Shown here piece by piece: positions 51,907 through 61,314 of a stretch of DNA of 64,000 nucleotides. Position 1 is the stretch's first letter, and each line of letters begins with the position of its first letter. The notes under the pieces were generated by a model. It saw only the letters and a list, made by a program, of their open reading frames with translations, was not told the origin of the DNA and did no database searches. Made by a program: the position numbers and the translations under genes. This DNA comes from Amycolatopsis sp. FBCC-B4732 (GTDB lineage: Bacteria > Actinomycetota > Actinomycetes > Mycobacteriales > Pseudonocardiaceae): positions 6,614,501 through 6,678,500 of the forward strand of contig NZ_CP095376.1 in assembly GCF_023008405.1 (NCBI RefSeq), in the 5' to 3' direction.

Positions 51907-53516
51907 TGGTACCCGCGGATCTCCTTGAACACGTCGGGCAGCTGCGTCTCGCGCCCGTCGAACACCTTGCCGCCGGTCAGCGTGGCCACCTGGGTCAGCT
52001 CGTCGCTGCTGCCTTCGCCGAACAGCACCGTGAACACCGGTACCCGCTTGACCGACGGCGGGAGCGTGCCGAACGTCAGCTGGAAGTCCGCCAGGGACGA
52101 GCCGTTCGCGTTCTCGCCGTCGGTCATCAGGACGATCGACGTGAACCGGTCCGGGTCGCGTGCCTGCAACGGTTCCAGGTCCCGGTAGGCCTGCGACAGG
52201 CTGTCGTAGATCGCCGTGCCGCCGCTCGCCGGCAGGCCCTCCGCGAACGCCTTGATGCGCGCCAGTTCCGCCGCCGGGTTCTGCTCCGGCACGGTGAACG
52301 TCGTGACCCCCGACGGCCGCGTGCTGAACGGCAGCATCATCACCTCCTCACGGCTCCGGAACCGCCGGTACCGCCCGGTGAGCGAGTTGTCCGCCCCGGT
52401 CAGGCCGGCCAGCGCGGAGCGCAGCGAGTCGATGCGGTCGCCCTTCATGGACCCGGACGTGTCGAGCACGTACAGCGTCCGCGACGGGCGGCGGATCTTG
52501 TCGAAGTACGCCTGGAGCAGCGCGTCCATCGCCTGCTGCGTCGCCGGGAACGGCAGCTCGACGAGGTCGCGCGCGGCGAACTGCTGCCCCAGTGCGACAC
52601 CCGGGACGACCGGGCGCCGCTGCGTCGTCTCCATGATCCGCTTCTGGACGTCCGGGGTCCGCAGGTAGTCCGACAACCGCTGGTGCGCCGAGCGCGCGTC
52701 GGAATTGGCGTCCGACAACAGGGTCAGCGGGTAGTCGGCCGTGACGACGCCGTCGCTCGGGTAGATCAGCGTCAGCGGCTCCGGCAGTTTCCCGGACGCG
52801 TTCGCCGACAGCAGGACGGACTCGTAGTTGATCAGCCCGTCGACCTTCTGGCCGGGGTCCTGCCCGCTCGCCCGCCGCGTGTACGCGTCCGACAGCCAGC
52901 CCGAAGAACCCGCCGAAAGCGCCTGCGCGCTGAAGAACTGCGTCAGCTGCGGCGTCACCGACGCGATCTGCCGGGCGTCGATCGCGTTGCCCGCGCCGGC
53001 CAGCGCCGAAGCGACGCCGACCAGTGCCGAGAACCCCGAGTTCGACGCCGACGGGTCCGTCATGCCGTAGCTGAACGCCTTCTTCCCGGCCTGCGCGGCG
53101 ATTTCGCCCCAGCTCACCGGCTTCCCCGCCCAGCCGAGCCGCTGCACCACCGACGTCGCCAGCCCGAGCACGACCGGCGAACTCATGATCTTGACCTGGT
53201 TCCCGAGCCGCTTCGCCGCTTCGGGGATGCCCGCCGGGTAGCGGTTCGACGAGAACCAGACGGCGTCGTACTTCCCGTCGACGCTCCCGTTCGCCAGCGC
53301 TTCGGCGCCTTCCAGCGTCCCGGTGAAGGTGAACTTGACCGTTACGCCGGTGGCGCGAGCGGCTTCGTCGAGCACCGGCTGCAGGTCCGCCAGCTCGCTG
53401 CCGGCCAGGATCCGGAGGGTGCCCGGCTCTGGATCGCCCAAGGGGGCGGACGAAGAGTCCGAACACCCCGCCAGCAGCAGCACACCGAGGGCGAGCGCCC
53501 CCAGCTTCCTGATCAT
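51903..53516 (-). CDS. Lipoprotein with solute-binding domain and VWA domain
   Basis: 537 residues. Lipobox LLLAGC (Cys about 17). Residues 30-330 form a type-II extracellular solute-binding domain (SBP_bac_11): LRILAGSELADLQPVLDEAA, YDAVWFSSNRYPAGIPEAAK, YGMTDPSASNSGFSALVGVA. Residues 340-530 form a von Willebrand A domain with a full MIDAS: LYVLDTSGSMKGDRIDSLRS, ASGGTAIYDSL and SIVLMTDGENAN. So one chain couples ligand capture to a metal-dependent adhesion module outside the cell. ATG at 53516 overlaps the TelA stop (ATGA). Confidence 0.85.
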   Translation of the reverse strand: MIRKLGALALGVLLLAGCSDSSSAPLGDPEPGTLRILAGSELADLQPVLDEAARATGVTVKFTFTGTLEGAEALANGSVDGKYDAVWFSSNRYPAGIPEAAKRLGNQVKIMSSPVVLGLATSVVQRLGWAGKPVSWGEIAAQAGKKAFSYGMTDPSASNSGFSALVGVASALAGAGNAIDARQIASVTPQLTQFFSAQALSAGSSGWLSDAYTRRASGQDPGQKVDGLINYESVLLSANASGKLPEPLTLIYPSDGVVTADYPLTLLSDANSDARSAHQRLSDYLRTPDVQKRIMETTQRRPVVPGVALGQQFAARDLVELPFPATQQAMDALLQAYFDKIRRPSRTLYVLDTSGSMKGDRIDSLRSALAGLTGADNSLTGRYRRFRSREEVMMLPFSTRPSGVTTFTVPEQNPAAELARIKAFAEGLPASGGTAIYDSLSQAYRDLEPLQARDPDRFTSIVLMTDGENANGSSLADFQLTFGTLPPSVKRVPVFTVLFGEGSSDELTQVATLTGGKVFDGRETQLPDVFKEIRGYQ

Positions 53517-54640
53517 GCTTCCCCCTCGTGCGAACGGCGCAGGTGGTCTTCGGCGCGGCGGATCTCGCCGGACAGCGACTCGACGGTCGCCGCCATCGAG
53601 CGGACGGCGTCCGCGCGGAACCCGTCGATCGCGTCGATCGAGGCGTAGATCCGGTCGAACGACCGCCGGATCGTCTCGGTCGCGACCGCCGGGTCGCTGC
53701 TCGCTTTTCGGATCTCCGCGGACTGCAGGTCCAGCAGCTCGGTGTTGGCGCGGATCAGCCCGTCGGTGGTGGCCTGCAGCGCGGCGACCTCGTCCAGGAC
53801 GTCCCGCTGGCTCGCCAGCGCGCCGCTGACCAGCAGGGCGACCCGCAACGCGGACACGGTCACCGACACCGCCCGTTCGACGCCGCGGATCAGCTCGTCG
53901 TTGTTCTTGCGCACCAGGTCCAGCGCGAGGTAGCCCTGCGCGCCGACGGCGAGCTGGGTGAGCAGGTCCTGGTGCCGCTGCCGGATCGGGTACAGCACGT
54001 CCCCGCGCAACGCCTGCGCGCGCACCGGGTCCGTGAAGTCGAAGACGGAGGCCTGGCGCTCGATGGCGCCGTCGACGGCCTCGGCGAAGGCGGCCGCTTC
54101 GGCCAGCTTCCCCATCACCTTCCACAGCCGCTCGCGCTCGCCCTTGATCGCCGCGTTGTCGCGGCGCAGGACGTCCTGGCGGCCGCGGAGGTCGACGACG
54201 AGCGCGTTGACCGGCTCGTTCGCCGCGCGGTAGTGGTCCAGGGCCCGCTTCGCGCCCGCGGCGACCGGGAACATCCCGAGCAGCTTCCGCCCGGTCAGCG
54301 GCAGCTTCGCCGGGTCGAGTTCGGCGACCGTGCGGCGCAGGCCGGCCAGGCTCGTCGTGACGCCGTCCTGCGGGGACGCCACGCTGCGCATCGACCGGTC
54401 GAGCATCGTCCCCGCGACGCCCGCGGCGGCCCGCATGTCGGCCTCGCCGACGGCCAGCAGCTCGTCCAGCAGGTCGGTGAACTCCGGCGACCGGACGTCC
54501 AGCGCCGCCAGCCGCGACGCGAACCCGCCGGCCCGCGCGGTCACGTCGGCGCGGGTGCCTTCGCTGAGCGTGATGAGGCCGGCGGCGCGCTCGACGGGGA
54601 TCGCGGCGACCGGTTCGGGCGGGCTGAGCGCGAAGTCCAC
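53513..54640 (-). CDS. Toxic anion resistance protein, TelA/KlaA type
   Basis: 375 residues, almost all helical: LDVRSPEFTDLLDELLAVGE, SLAGLRRTVAELDPAKLPLT, AIKGERERLWKVMGKLAEAA, YPIRQRHQDLLTQLAVGAQG, LALDLVRKNNDELIRGVERA and VSALRVALLVSGALASQRD. These match TelA, known from tellurite resistance plasmids and phage-resistance-linked Ter loci. No signal peptide or TM, so cytoplasmic. GTG at 54640 starts one base after the SBP stop. TelA between two extracellular binding proteins is an informative context. Confidence 0.87.
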   Translation of the reverse strand: MDFALSPPEPVAAIPVERAAGLITLSEGTRADVTARAGGFASRLAALDVRSPEFTDLLDELLAVGEADMRAAAGVAGTMLDRSMRSVASPQDGVTTSLAGLRRTVAELDPAKLPLTGRKLLGMFPVAAGAKRALDHYRAANEPVNALVVDLRGRQDVLRRDNAAIKGERERLWKVMGKLAEAAAFAEAVDGAIERQASVFDFTDPVRAQALRGDVLYPIRQRHQDLLTQLAVGAQGYLALDLVRKNNDELIRGVERAVSVTVSALRVALLVSGALASQRDVLDEVAALQATTDGLIRANTELLDLQSAEIRKASSDPAVATETIRRSFDRIYASIDAIDGFRADAVRSMAATVESLSGEIRRAEDHLRRSHEGEA

Positions 54641-54641
54641 G

Positions 54642-55721
54642 TCAGTACTGCTTGCCGACGGCGTCGAGCAGCCGCTCGAGCGTCTCGAACGAGGGCGGTT
54701 CGACGGCGTCCACCAGGTCGGCGGGCACGTGCGCGGGCGCGGCGACCTCGGCGAACAGCTTCGGGTCGGTCGTGCGGAAGCCGAAGGTCGCGGCGAGCTT
54801 GCCCAGCTCGGGGTCGGTGGACAGGAGCTGCCCGACCTTGTCGCCGTCCGGGTTCAGCGGCACCAGCGTGTGCTTCGAGTACACCGTCGGCGCGGTGTAG
54901 AGCAGCCGCATGTCCGGCCGGATCGAGCCGTCGCCGCGCACCACCCGGTCCACGAACTGCGACTCGTAGATCAGCGCCAGCGGCGTCTTGCCCATGCCCG
55001 CCGACAGGTAGTCCTCGAACGGCCCTTCGGTGCTGTTCTGCGTGTACCCCTGGTCCAGGAACAGCTTCGACACCGGCGGCAGCACCTTCGCCTCCTGCTC
55101 GGGCGTGCTGACGACGGCGTTCCCGTTGGCCACGAAGGAAACGATCGACAGGTACATCGCCGCGGAGTTCGACTCGCGCGGGTCGGTCGTGGTGACGAGG
55201 ACGTTCTTGCGGGCCGGGTAGGCGGTGTTGCCGGGCAGCTGGTCCCAGCGCGTCCCGGCCTTCGCCAGGTCGAGGTACTTCGCGATGTCGAGGACGTCGT
55301 AGTCACCGGCGCCTTTGTGCACCACGCCGTTCGCGCGCAGCAGCGCCACGATCGGCTCGAAGCTGGCCACCGCCATCGGCGACTGGAACGGCGTGTACAC
55401 CGTCGTCACCTTGCGGTCGCGCTGGATCTTCTGCGCCGCCGGCGAGGACGACGGGAACGCGAACGCGTACTTACCGAGATCCACGCTCGTCGCGATCTGC
55501 CGCGAGCCCGCGGTGTCCACTTCGACCTTCAGGCCGTGCCGCGCGAAGGCGTCGACGACGCGCCGGTCGGTGAAGAACGCCTGCTTCTCCGAGCCGATGG
55601 TGCCGCGCACCGTGGTGAGGTCGCCACCCTGCGCGGCGCCGTCGCCGCGTCCCCAGATGATCACCCCGACGACGGCCAGCACGAGCACCACGGCCAGTCC
55701 GATCGACACCCGGCGTTTCAC
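54642..55721 (-). CDS. Membrane-anchored solute-binding protein (SBP_bac_11-like)
   Basis: 359 residues. An N-terminal signal anchor (VSIGLAVVLVLAVVGVIIWG) without a lipobox, then a type-II solute-binding fold: TVRGTIGSEKQAFFTDRRVV, ATSVDLGKYAFAFPSSSPAA, VLDIAKYLDLAKAGTRWDQL, PFEDYLSAGMGKTPLALIYE and LFAEVAAPAHVPADLVDAVE. First gene of the TelA operon. It resembles the solute-binding half of the VWA lipoprotein two genes downstream, so the two may bind the same ligand. No ABC permease or ATPase is present. Confidence 0.8.
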   Translation of the reverse strand: MKRRVSIGLAVVLVLAVVGVIIWGRGDGAAQGGDLTTVRGTIGSEKQAFFTDRRVVDAFARHGLKVEVDTAGSRQIATSVDLGKYAFAFPSSSPAAQKIQRDRKVTTVYTPFQSPMAVASFEPIVALLRANGVVHKGAGDYDVLDIAKYLDLAKAGTRWDQLPGNTAYPARKNVLVTTTDPRESNSAAMYLSIVSFVANGNAVVSTPEQEAKVLPPVSKLFLDQGYTQNSTEGPFEDYLSAGMGKTPLALIYESQFVDRVVRGDGSIRPDMRLLYTAPTVYSKHTLVPLNPDGDKVGQLLSTDPELGKLAATFGFRTTDPKLFAEVAAPAHVPADLVDAVEPPSFETLERLLDAVGKQY

Positions 55722-55803
55722 GAGCCACTCCCCTCGACGGGCTTTCGCTCATTGGACGCGGGAGCGGGCCCGTTCGAAGTGAACGGCGGGTGAAGGAACG
55801 GTC

Positions 55804-57297
55804 TCAGGTCACCGGGAACCAGGTCCCGGACGCCCATTCCGTGTCGCCCCAGGCCTTCCGCTCGTCCGGCCGTGGGTCGAGCACCAGATCGGTGTCTTCC
55901 CGGAAAACCAGCACCGGGCGGAGTTCGGGGCCGTAAGAAGGCCATTCGGGGCCGTCGGCGTCGGCGACGCCGTCGCGGATGAACCGCACCCAGGCCCGGT
56001 GGATGAGCAGCGCGGCGCGCTCCCGCTTCGGGTTCACGTCGATGGCCTGGTCGAACAGCGGCATCGGGACCTTCCACGCCATGGTGGTCTCGGTGCCGTG
56101 GCCGCCGTCGAGCTGCTCGGGCACGCCGGGCGCGGCGATGTCGATGCGGTAGCGGAACACGGGCGCGTGCGCGGACTGCGCGTCGGCGAGGCGCTGCGTC
56201 GGGATGCCGTAGCGCTCGTCGCCCATCGCGGCGATCTTCGCGGACTTCAGGTCGGGGACGCGCCGGAGGTAGGTCTCGAGCAGGTGCGAAGCCCGTTCCT
56301 CACCGAGGATGCCGCTCAAGATGCCGCTCGCGGGCGCCGTCGCGACGTCGTCGCCGAGCATCAGCGCGTACGTGCTGCCTTCGTTGCTGTTGCAGCCGAT
56401 CAGCAGCGGGACCCCGGCCGCGCTCCCCCGCCGGATCGGCTCGATCGGCACCTCGGGCAGCACCCGCGGGTGCAGGGTCGGGCGCCAGAGCCACAACGCC
56501 TGCAGCCCGGTCAGGATCCGCTCCTGCGCCTCGACGAACTCCTTGGCGGGCAGGGACCGCAACGCTTCGGCGTCGTGGCAGCCGACTTCGTCGAGGAGCC
56601 GCTTCGCCAGCGCCGTGCCGGCCTCCGGCGTCGCCACGTGGTCGGCGCCGCCGCTGCTGCTGATCCCCTGGGCGAACAACCCCGCGCCCAGCGGGCTGCC
56701 CATCAGGTTCCCGAGGCTCTTCGCGCCCGCCGAGACGCCGTAGACGGTGATCCGCGCCGGGTCGCCGCCGAACGCGAAGACGTTGCGGCGCACCCACTTC
56801 AAGGCCTCGATCTGGTCGAGCAGGCCGCACACCCCGGCGTCCGCTTCGGACTCGCCGAAGATCCCGGCGAGGTGCAGGAAGCCGAGCGAGCCGAGCCGGT
56901 AGTTGATCGTGACGACGACGATCCCGGCGCGCGCGAACTCCTCACCGTCGCCGAGCTGCTCGCCGTGCCCGACGCGGTAACCGCCGCCGTGCAGCCAGAA
57001 CAGCACCGGCCAGCCGCCTTCGGGCGCGGGCCCTTCCGGCGTGCAGACGTTGAGGTACAGGCAGTCTTCGTCGCACACCGCGGACGGGTTCATCGGGTCC
57101 GGCGACTGCATCGCGTGCGGGCCGTACTCGGTGGCGACGTGCACGCCACCGGACAGCGACGGCGGCCGCGGCGCCTTCCACCGCAGCTCGCCGACCGGCG
57201 GGCGGGCGTACGGGATCCCGCGCCAGACGCGGACGCCGTCTCCCGCCAGCCCCACGAGCGCCCCGAGCTCGGTCGTGACCGTCGGGACGGAGACCAT
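55804..57297 (-). CDS. Type-B carboxylesterase
   Basis: 497 residues. Carboxylesterase/lipase family motifs: DEDCLYLNVCTP, FWLHGGGYRVGHGEQLG (oxyanion hole), RNVFAFGGDPARITVYGVSA with nucleophile GVSAG, LIGCNSNEGSTYALML (acidic residue) and QLDGGHGTETTMAW (His). No signal peptide, so it is cytoplasmic. The start shares one base with the kinase stop (TGATG), so it belongs to the redox two-component operon; why an esterase is there is not clear. Confidence 0.9.
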   Translation of the reverse strand: MVSVPTVTTELGALVGLAGDGVRVWRGIPYARPPVGELRWKAPRPPSLSGGVHVATEYGPHAMQSPDPMNPSAVCDEDCLYLNVCTPEGPAPEGGWPVLFWLHGGGYRVGHGEQLGDGEEFARAGIVVVTINYRLGSLGFLHLAGIFGESEADAGVCGLLDQIEALKWVRRNVFAFGGDPARITVYGVSAGAKSLGNLMGSPLGAGLFAQGISSSGGADHVATPEAGTALAKRLLDEVGCHDAEALRSLPAKEFVEAQERILTGLQALWLWRPTLHPRVLPEVPIEPIRRGSAAGVPLLIGCNSNEGSTYALMLGDDVATAPASGILSGILGEERASHLLETYLRRVPDLKSAKIAAMGDERYGIPTQRLADAQSAHAPVFRYRIDIAAPGVPEQLDGGHGTETTMAWKVPMPLFDQAIDVNPKRERAALLIHRAWVRFIRDGVADADGPEWPSYGPELRPVLVFREDTDLVLDPRPDERKAWGDTEWASGTWFPVT

Positions 57298-58715
57298 CAG
57301 AGCGAAGCCTGCTCGACCGTCGGCAGGCAGACCTCGAACCGGGTGTTCCCGGGCTCCGACTCGACGCGCAGGTCACCCTGGTGGCGTTCGACGACGATCT
57401 TCCACGAGATGTCCAGGCCGAGCCCGGTGCCTTCGCCGACCGGCTTCGTGGTGAAGAACGGCTCGAAGATCCGCGGCTTGATGTCCGCCGGGATGCCCGG
57501 GCCGGTGTCGCCGATCTCCACGCGGACCTGGTCGTTCTGGCCCCAGGTGCGCAGGGTCAGCGTGCCGTCGCCCTGCATCGCGCCGATCGCGTTGTCGATG
57601 ATGTTCGTCCAGACCTGGTTCAGCTCGCCCGGGTAAGCGGGGATCTTCGGCAGGCTGCGGTCGTACTCCTTGACGACGCGGATGTCGCCGATCTTGCCCG
57701 AGAGCATCACGAGCGTGGAGTCGAGGCCGTCGTGGACGTCGACCCACTGGTGCGGCGCGCGGTCCATCTGGGAGTACTGCTTGGCCTTGCCGACCAGCGC
57801 GGAGATGCGCGTGGTGGAGTCCTCGATCTCGCCCATCAGCATCTCGGTCTCGAGCGCGTAGGCGAGCCAGCGGACGGCGCCGTCGATGAAGGTGTCGCCG
57901 ACCTGCTCCAGCACGTGGTCCAGGTCGGGCGTGGTCAGCCCGGCGCGGACGTAGATGTCGGCGAGGTCCCAGCCGCCGTCGATGCCCCGCTCGTCGAACC
58001 AATCGGTGATCTCGTCCTCGCGGTCGGCCTGTTGCATCGCGGTCAGCTTCGGCGCCTGCGCGACCTGCTTGACCAGGCGTTCCTGGACGTCGATGAGCTG
58101 GTAGAGCAGCTCCGGCTCGATGTCCTTCTTCGCCAGGAAGGCCAGCTTGTGCCGCATGCCGGCGACGCGCTCGCGCAGGGCGGACGTCGCCCGCACGGCG
58201 GCCGCCGCCGGGTTGTTCAGCTCGTGGGTCAGGCCCGCCGACAGCTCGCCCAGCGCCAGCAGGCGCCGGCGCGAGCCGATCACCGTGTCGCTGTTGCGCC
58301 AGCCGAGGTACATGCCCTCGAGCAGGTGCGTCGCCATCGGGAACCACCGGCGGAACTCGAAGGAGAACTCCTTCGAGGGCAGCGTCAGGAACGTGACGTC
58401 GGAGAGCGCGCGCACCGTCGCGTTGTAGGTGTGCTCGGTTTCCTGGTGCACGAAGAACTGCGTCGCGCCGAAGTAGGCGCCGCGCTGGTCGGACCGGTTG
58501 GTTTCCACCTCGGTGCCGCTGACCAGCCGCGTCATCCGGATCGCGCCGGTGAGCAGGACGTAGAAGCAGGTCGCTTCGCCGCCTTCGCTGATGACGGTGG
58601 AGTCGCCCTCGTACTCCTCGAGGACCGCGTTGCCGGCGATCCAGTCGAGCTGCTCTTCGGAAAGGTGTTCGAACAGGAAGAGCCCGCGAAGCTCGTCCCG
58701 CGGCAGTGCGCTCAT
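57297..58715 (-). CDS. Sensor histidine kinase with N-terminal CRP-like cyclic nucleotide-binding domain
   Basis: 472 residues, no membrane helix. Residues 10-125 are a cNMP-binding domain (LFLFEHLSEEQLDWIAGNAV, VISEGGEATCFYVLLTGAIR, RGAYFGATQFFVHQ). The dimerisation/phosphoacceptor helix is LALGELSAGLTHELNNPAAA (His about 164), followed by N box VWTNIIDNAIGAMQG, G1 VEIGDTGPGIP and G2 GEGTGLGLDISWKIV. The domain lacks the usual phosphate-binding Arg, so its ligand may not be a cyclic nucleotide. It overlaps the receiver-flavin gene by 4 bases (ATGA), so the receiver is its probable partner. Confidence 0.87.
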   Translation of the reverse strand: MSALPRDELRGLFLFEHLSEEQLDWIAGNAVLEEYEGDSTVISEGGEATCFYVLLTGAIRMTRLVSGTEVETNRSDQRGAYFGATQFFVHQETEHTYNATVRALSDVTFLTLPSKEFSFEFRRWFPMATHLLEGMYLGWRNSDTVIGSRRRLLALGELSAGLTHELNNPAAAAVRATSALRERVAGMRHKLAFLAKKDIEPELLYQLIDVQERLVKQVAQAPKLTAMQQADREDEITDWFDERGIDGGWDLADIYVRAGLTTPDLDHVLEQVGDTFIDGAVRWLAYALETEMLMGEIEDSTTRISALVGKAKQYSQMDRAPHQWVDVHDGLDSTLVMLSGKIGDIRVVKEYDRSLPKIPAYPGELNQVWTNIIDNAIGAMQGDGTLTLRTWGQNDQVRVEIGDTGPGIPADIKPRIFEPFFTTKPVGEGTGLGLDISWKIVVERHQGDLRVESEPGNTRFEVCLPTVEQASL

Positions 58716-60364
58716 TGTTCCTCCAGGTACCGGTGTACCAGCGTCACGGCCATCGCGCCCTCGCCGACCGCGGAGGCCACCCGCTTGACCGACTGGGACC
58801 GCACGTCACCGGCCACGAACACGCCGGGGATCGAGGATTCGAGGTAGTGCGGATCACGGTCGAGGGTCCAGCCCGCCGGGCGCTGGCCGGCGGTCAGCAG
58901 GTCGGGGCCGGTGCGGACGAAGCCGTACTCGTCGCGGTGGATGGTCTCGCCGAGCCAGTCGGTGCGCGGCGCGGCGCCGATGAAGATGAACAGGTGGCCG
59001 GAGTCGACCGTCTCGGTGACACCGTTCTCGCACAGCGTGATCCGCTCGAGGTGCTCGTCGCCGTGGGCCTGCTTGACCGTGGTGTGCGTGCGGACGTGGA
59101 TGTTCTCGATGCCGGCGATCTGCTCGATCAGGTAGTGCGACATCGACGCCTCGAGGGAGGCGCCGCGCACCAGGATCGTGACGTCGCTGGCGTGCCGGGA
59201 GAAGAACACCGCCGCCTGCCCGGCGGAGTTGGCGCCGCCGACGATGTAGACGTGCTCGCCCTTGCACTCGGGTGCCTCGGTCGCGGCCGAGCCGTAGTAG
59301 ACGCCGCGGCCGGTGAGCTCCTCGATGCCCTCGGCCTCCAGGGCGCGGTAGTTGACGCCGCTGGCGAGGATCACCGAGTGCGCGGCGATCTCGCTGCCGT
59401 CGCCGAAGGTGATCACCCGCGACGAGCCGCGGGCCTCCAGGCCGACGACGTCGCGCGCGGTCAGCACCTCGGCGCCGAACTTCTGGGCCTGGCGGCGCGC
59501 CCGGTCGGTCAGCTGCGCGCCGGAGACGCCGTCGGGGAAGCCGAGGTAGTTCTCGATGCGCGAGCTCGTGCCGGCCTGGCCGCCGGTGGCCTTTTTCTCC
59601 ACGAGCACCGTGCGCAGGCCCTCGGAAGCGCCGTACACCGCGGCGCCGAGGCCGGCCGGGCCGCCGCCGATCACGACGAGGTCGTAGAACTCCTGCGCCG
59701 GCCGGGTCGACAAACCGACCGCGTCGGCGATCTCGCCGCCGGTCGGCTGCTTGAGCACCTTGCCGTCCGGCGTGACGACCACCGGGATGTCGGCCTCGGT
59801 CGCCTCGGCGGCCTGCAGGATCCGGCACCCTTCGTCGTCCTGGACGGAGTACCAGCGGTACGGGACGGCGTTGCGGGCGAGGAAGTCGCGCAGCTCGAAG
59901 GACGGCTGGCTGTACCGGTGGCCGATGAGCTTGACCTCTTCGACCGGCTTGTCGCCGACCGCCTTCCAGGTCTCGACCAGCGCGTCGATCACCGGGTAGA
60001 GCTTCTCCTCCGGCGGGTCCCACGGCTTGAGCAGGTAGTGGTCGACGTCGACGACGTTGATCGCCTGGATCGCGGCGTCGGTGTCGGCGTAGGCGGTCAG
60101 CAGGGCGCGGCGGGCGTGCGGGAACAGGTCCATCGCCTTCTCGAGGAAGGCGATCCCGTCCATCTGCGGCATCCGGTAGTCGGCGAGGATGGCCGCGACG
60201 GCGTCGCCGCGCAGCTTGATCTCGCGCAGCGCTTCGAGCGCGTCCATGCCGGAGTCGGCACGGATGACGCGGTAGTCCTTGCCGTAGCGGCGCCGCAGGT
60301 CACGGGCGACCGAGCGGGACACGGCGGGATCGTCGTCGACGGTCATCAGGATCGGCTGGCTCAC
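58712..60364 (-). CDS. Fused response regulator/thioredoxin reductase-like flavoprotein
   Basis: 550 residues. Residues 1-130 are a complete receiver: acidic pair Asp10-Asp11, phosphoacceptor Asp62 (LADYRMPQMDG), Thr90, Lys113. Residues 140-212 have a thioredoxin-like fold without a CxxC (GHRYSQPSFELRDFLARNAV). Residues 225-550 are a thioredoxin-reductase fold: FAD motif VVIGGGPAGLGAAVYGASEG, NAD(P) loop HVYIVGGANSAGQAAVF, and PGVFVAGDVRSQSVKR. The redox CxxC of the enzyme is replaced by SAATEA, so it cannot reduce thioredoxin in the usual way. Probably a redox-sensing output controlled by the histidine kinase. Confidence 0.88.
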   Translation of the reverse strand: MSQPILMTVDDDPAVSRSVARDLRRRYGKDYRVIRADSGMDALEALREIKLRGDAVAAILADYRMPQMDGIAFLEKAMDLFPHARRALLTAYADTDAAIQAINVVDVDHYLLKPWDPPEEKLYPVIDALVETWKAVGDKPVEEVKLIGHRYSQPSFELRDFLARNAVPYRWYSVQDDEGCRILQAAEATEADIPVVVTPDGKVLKQPTGGEIADAVGLSTRPAQEFYDLVVIGGGPAGLGAAVYGASEGLRTVLVEKKATGGQAGTSSRIENYLGFPDGVSGAQLTDRARRQAQKFGAEVLTARDVVGLEARGSSRVITFGDGSEIAAHSVILASGVNYRALEAEGIEELTGRGVYYGSAATEAPECKGEHVYIVGGANSAGQAAVFFSRHASDVTILVRGASLEASMSHYLIEQIAGIENIHVRTHTTVKQAHGDEHLERITLCENGVTETVDSGHLFIFIGAAPRTDWLGETIHRDEYGFVRTGPDLLTAGQRPAGWTLDRDPHYLESSIPGVFVAGDVRSQSVKRVASAVGEGAMAVTLVHRYLEEQ

Positions 60365-60374
60365 GCCTTGCAGC

Positions 60375-61301
60375 CTACGGCGCCGCGCGGCCGGCTGGGG
60401 AGGACCGGCGTTTCGGCACCTGGACCCGCTCCAGGTCCTCGGCCACGACGATCTCCCCGTCGAACTCGGCTTTCGCCTCCTCCAGGAACCGCGCCGGGTC
60501 GGGGTAGCGCTGCGAGAAGTGGGTGAGCACGAGCTGCCGGACGCCGGACTCGGCGGCGACCCGCGCCGCCTGCTGTGCGGTCAGGTGCCCGAAGTCACCG
60601 GCGAGCTTGGTGTCCTCGGCGAGGAACGTCGCTTCGATCACCAGGGTGTCGGCGTGCTCGGCGAGCGCGTACACGGCGTCGCACAGCCGGGTGTCCATGA
60701 CGAAGGCGAACCGCTGGCCGAGGCGGGGCGTGCTGACGTCGGTCAGCTTCACGCCGTCCAAGTGACCTTCGCGCTGGAGGCGGCCGACGTCGGGGCCGGT
60801 GATTCCGTGTTCCTCCAGTTTCCCCGGCAGCATGGTGCGGCCGCCGGGCTCGGTCAGGCGGTAGCCGAACGCCTCGACGGGGTGGCTCAGGCGCCGGGCC
60901 TCGAGGGCGAACTTCCCGCCGGCGATCGGGCCGTCTCCGGCGATCGGGTGCTCGCGCAGGTCGGCCCGCTCGTAGAACGCCGTCGCGTGCCGCATGCGCT
61001 CGAAGTAGTGCGCGCCTGACGCCGGAAAGTGGGCGTGGACCGGGTGGGCCACGGCGTCCAGCGACAGCCGCTGGATCACCCCGGGGAGGCCGAGGCTGTG
61101 GTCGCCGTGGAAGTGCGTGATGCAGATGCGGGTGATGTCCGTGGCGGCCACGCCGGCCCGCAGCATCTGGCGCTGGGTGCCTTCGCCGGGGTCGAAGAGG
61201 AGGCCCTCGCCGTCCCAGCGCAAGAGGTAGCCGTTCTGGTTGCGGAGGCGCGTGGGCACCTGGCTCGCGGTGCCCAGCACCACCAGTTCGCGGGTCGACA
61301 C
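60375..61301 (-). CDS. rnz: Ribonuclease Z family MBL hydrolase
   Basis: 308 residues. Metallo-beta-lactamase core: [60 protein letters not shown] (HxHxDH zinc site), [17 protein letters not shown], and VLTHFSQRY. The length and the PGEGTQ motif fit bacterial tRNase Z, which removes tRNA 3' trailers. The usual AxDxxHxxH-type exosite text is partly seen ([16 protein letters not shown]). GTG at 61301. Confidence 0.88.
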   Translation of the reverse strand: MSTRELVVLGTASQVPTRLRNQNGYLLRWDGEGLLFDPGEGTQRQMLRAGVAATDITRICITHFHGDHSLGLPGVIQRLSLDAVAHPVHAHFPASGAHYFERMRHATAFYERADLREHPIAGDGPIAGGKFALEARRLSHPVEAFGYRLTEPGGRTMLPGKLEEHGITGPDVGRLQREGHLDGVKLTDVSTPRLGQRFAFVMDTRLCDAVYALAEHADTLVIEATFLAEDTKLAGDFGHLTAQQAARVAAESGVRQLVLTHFSQRYPDPARFLEEAKAEFDGEIVVAEDLERVQVPKRRSSPAGRAAP

Positions 61302-61314
61302 CCCCGCACGGTAC

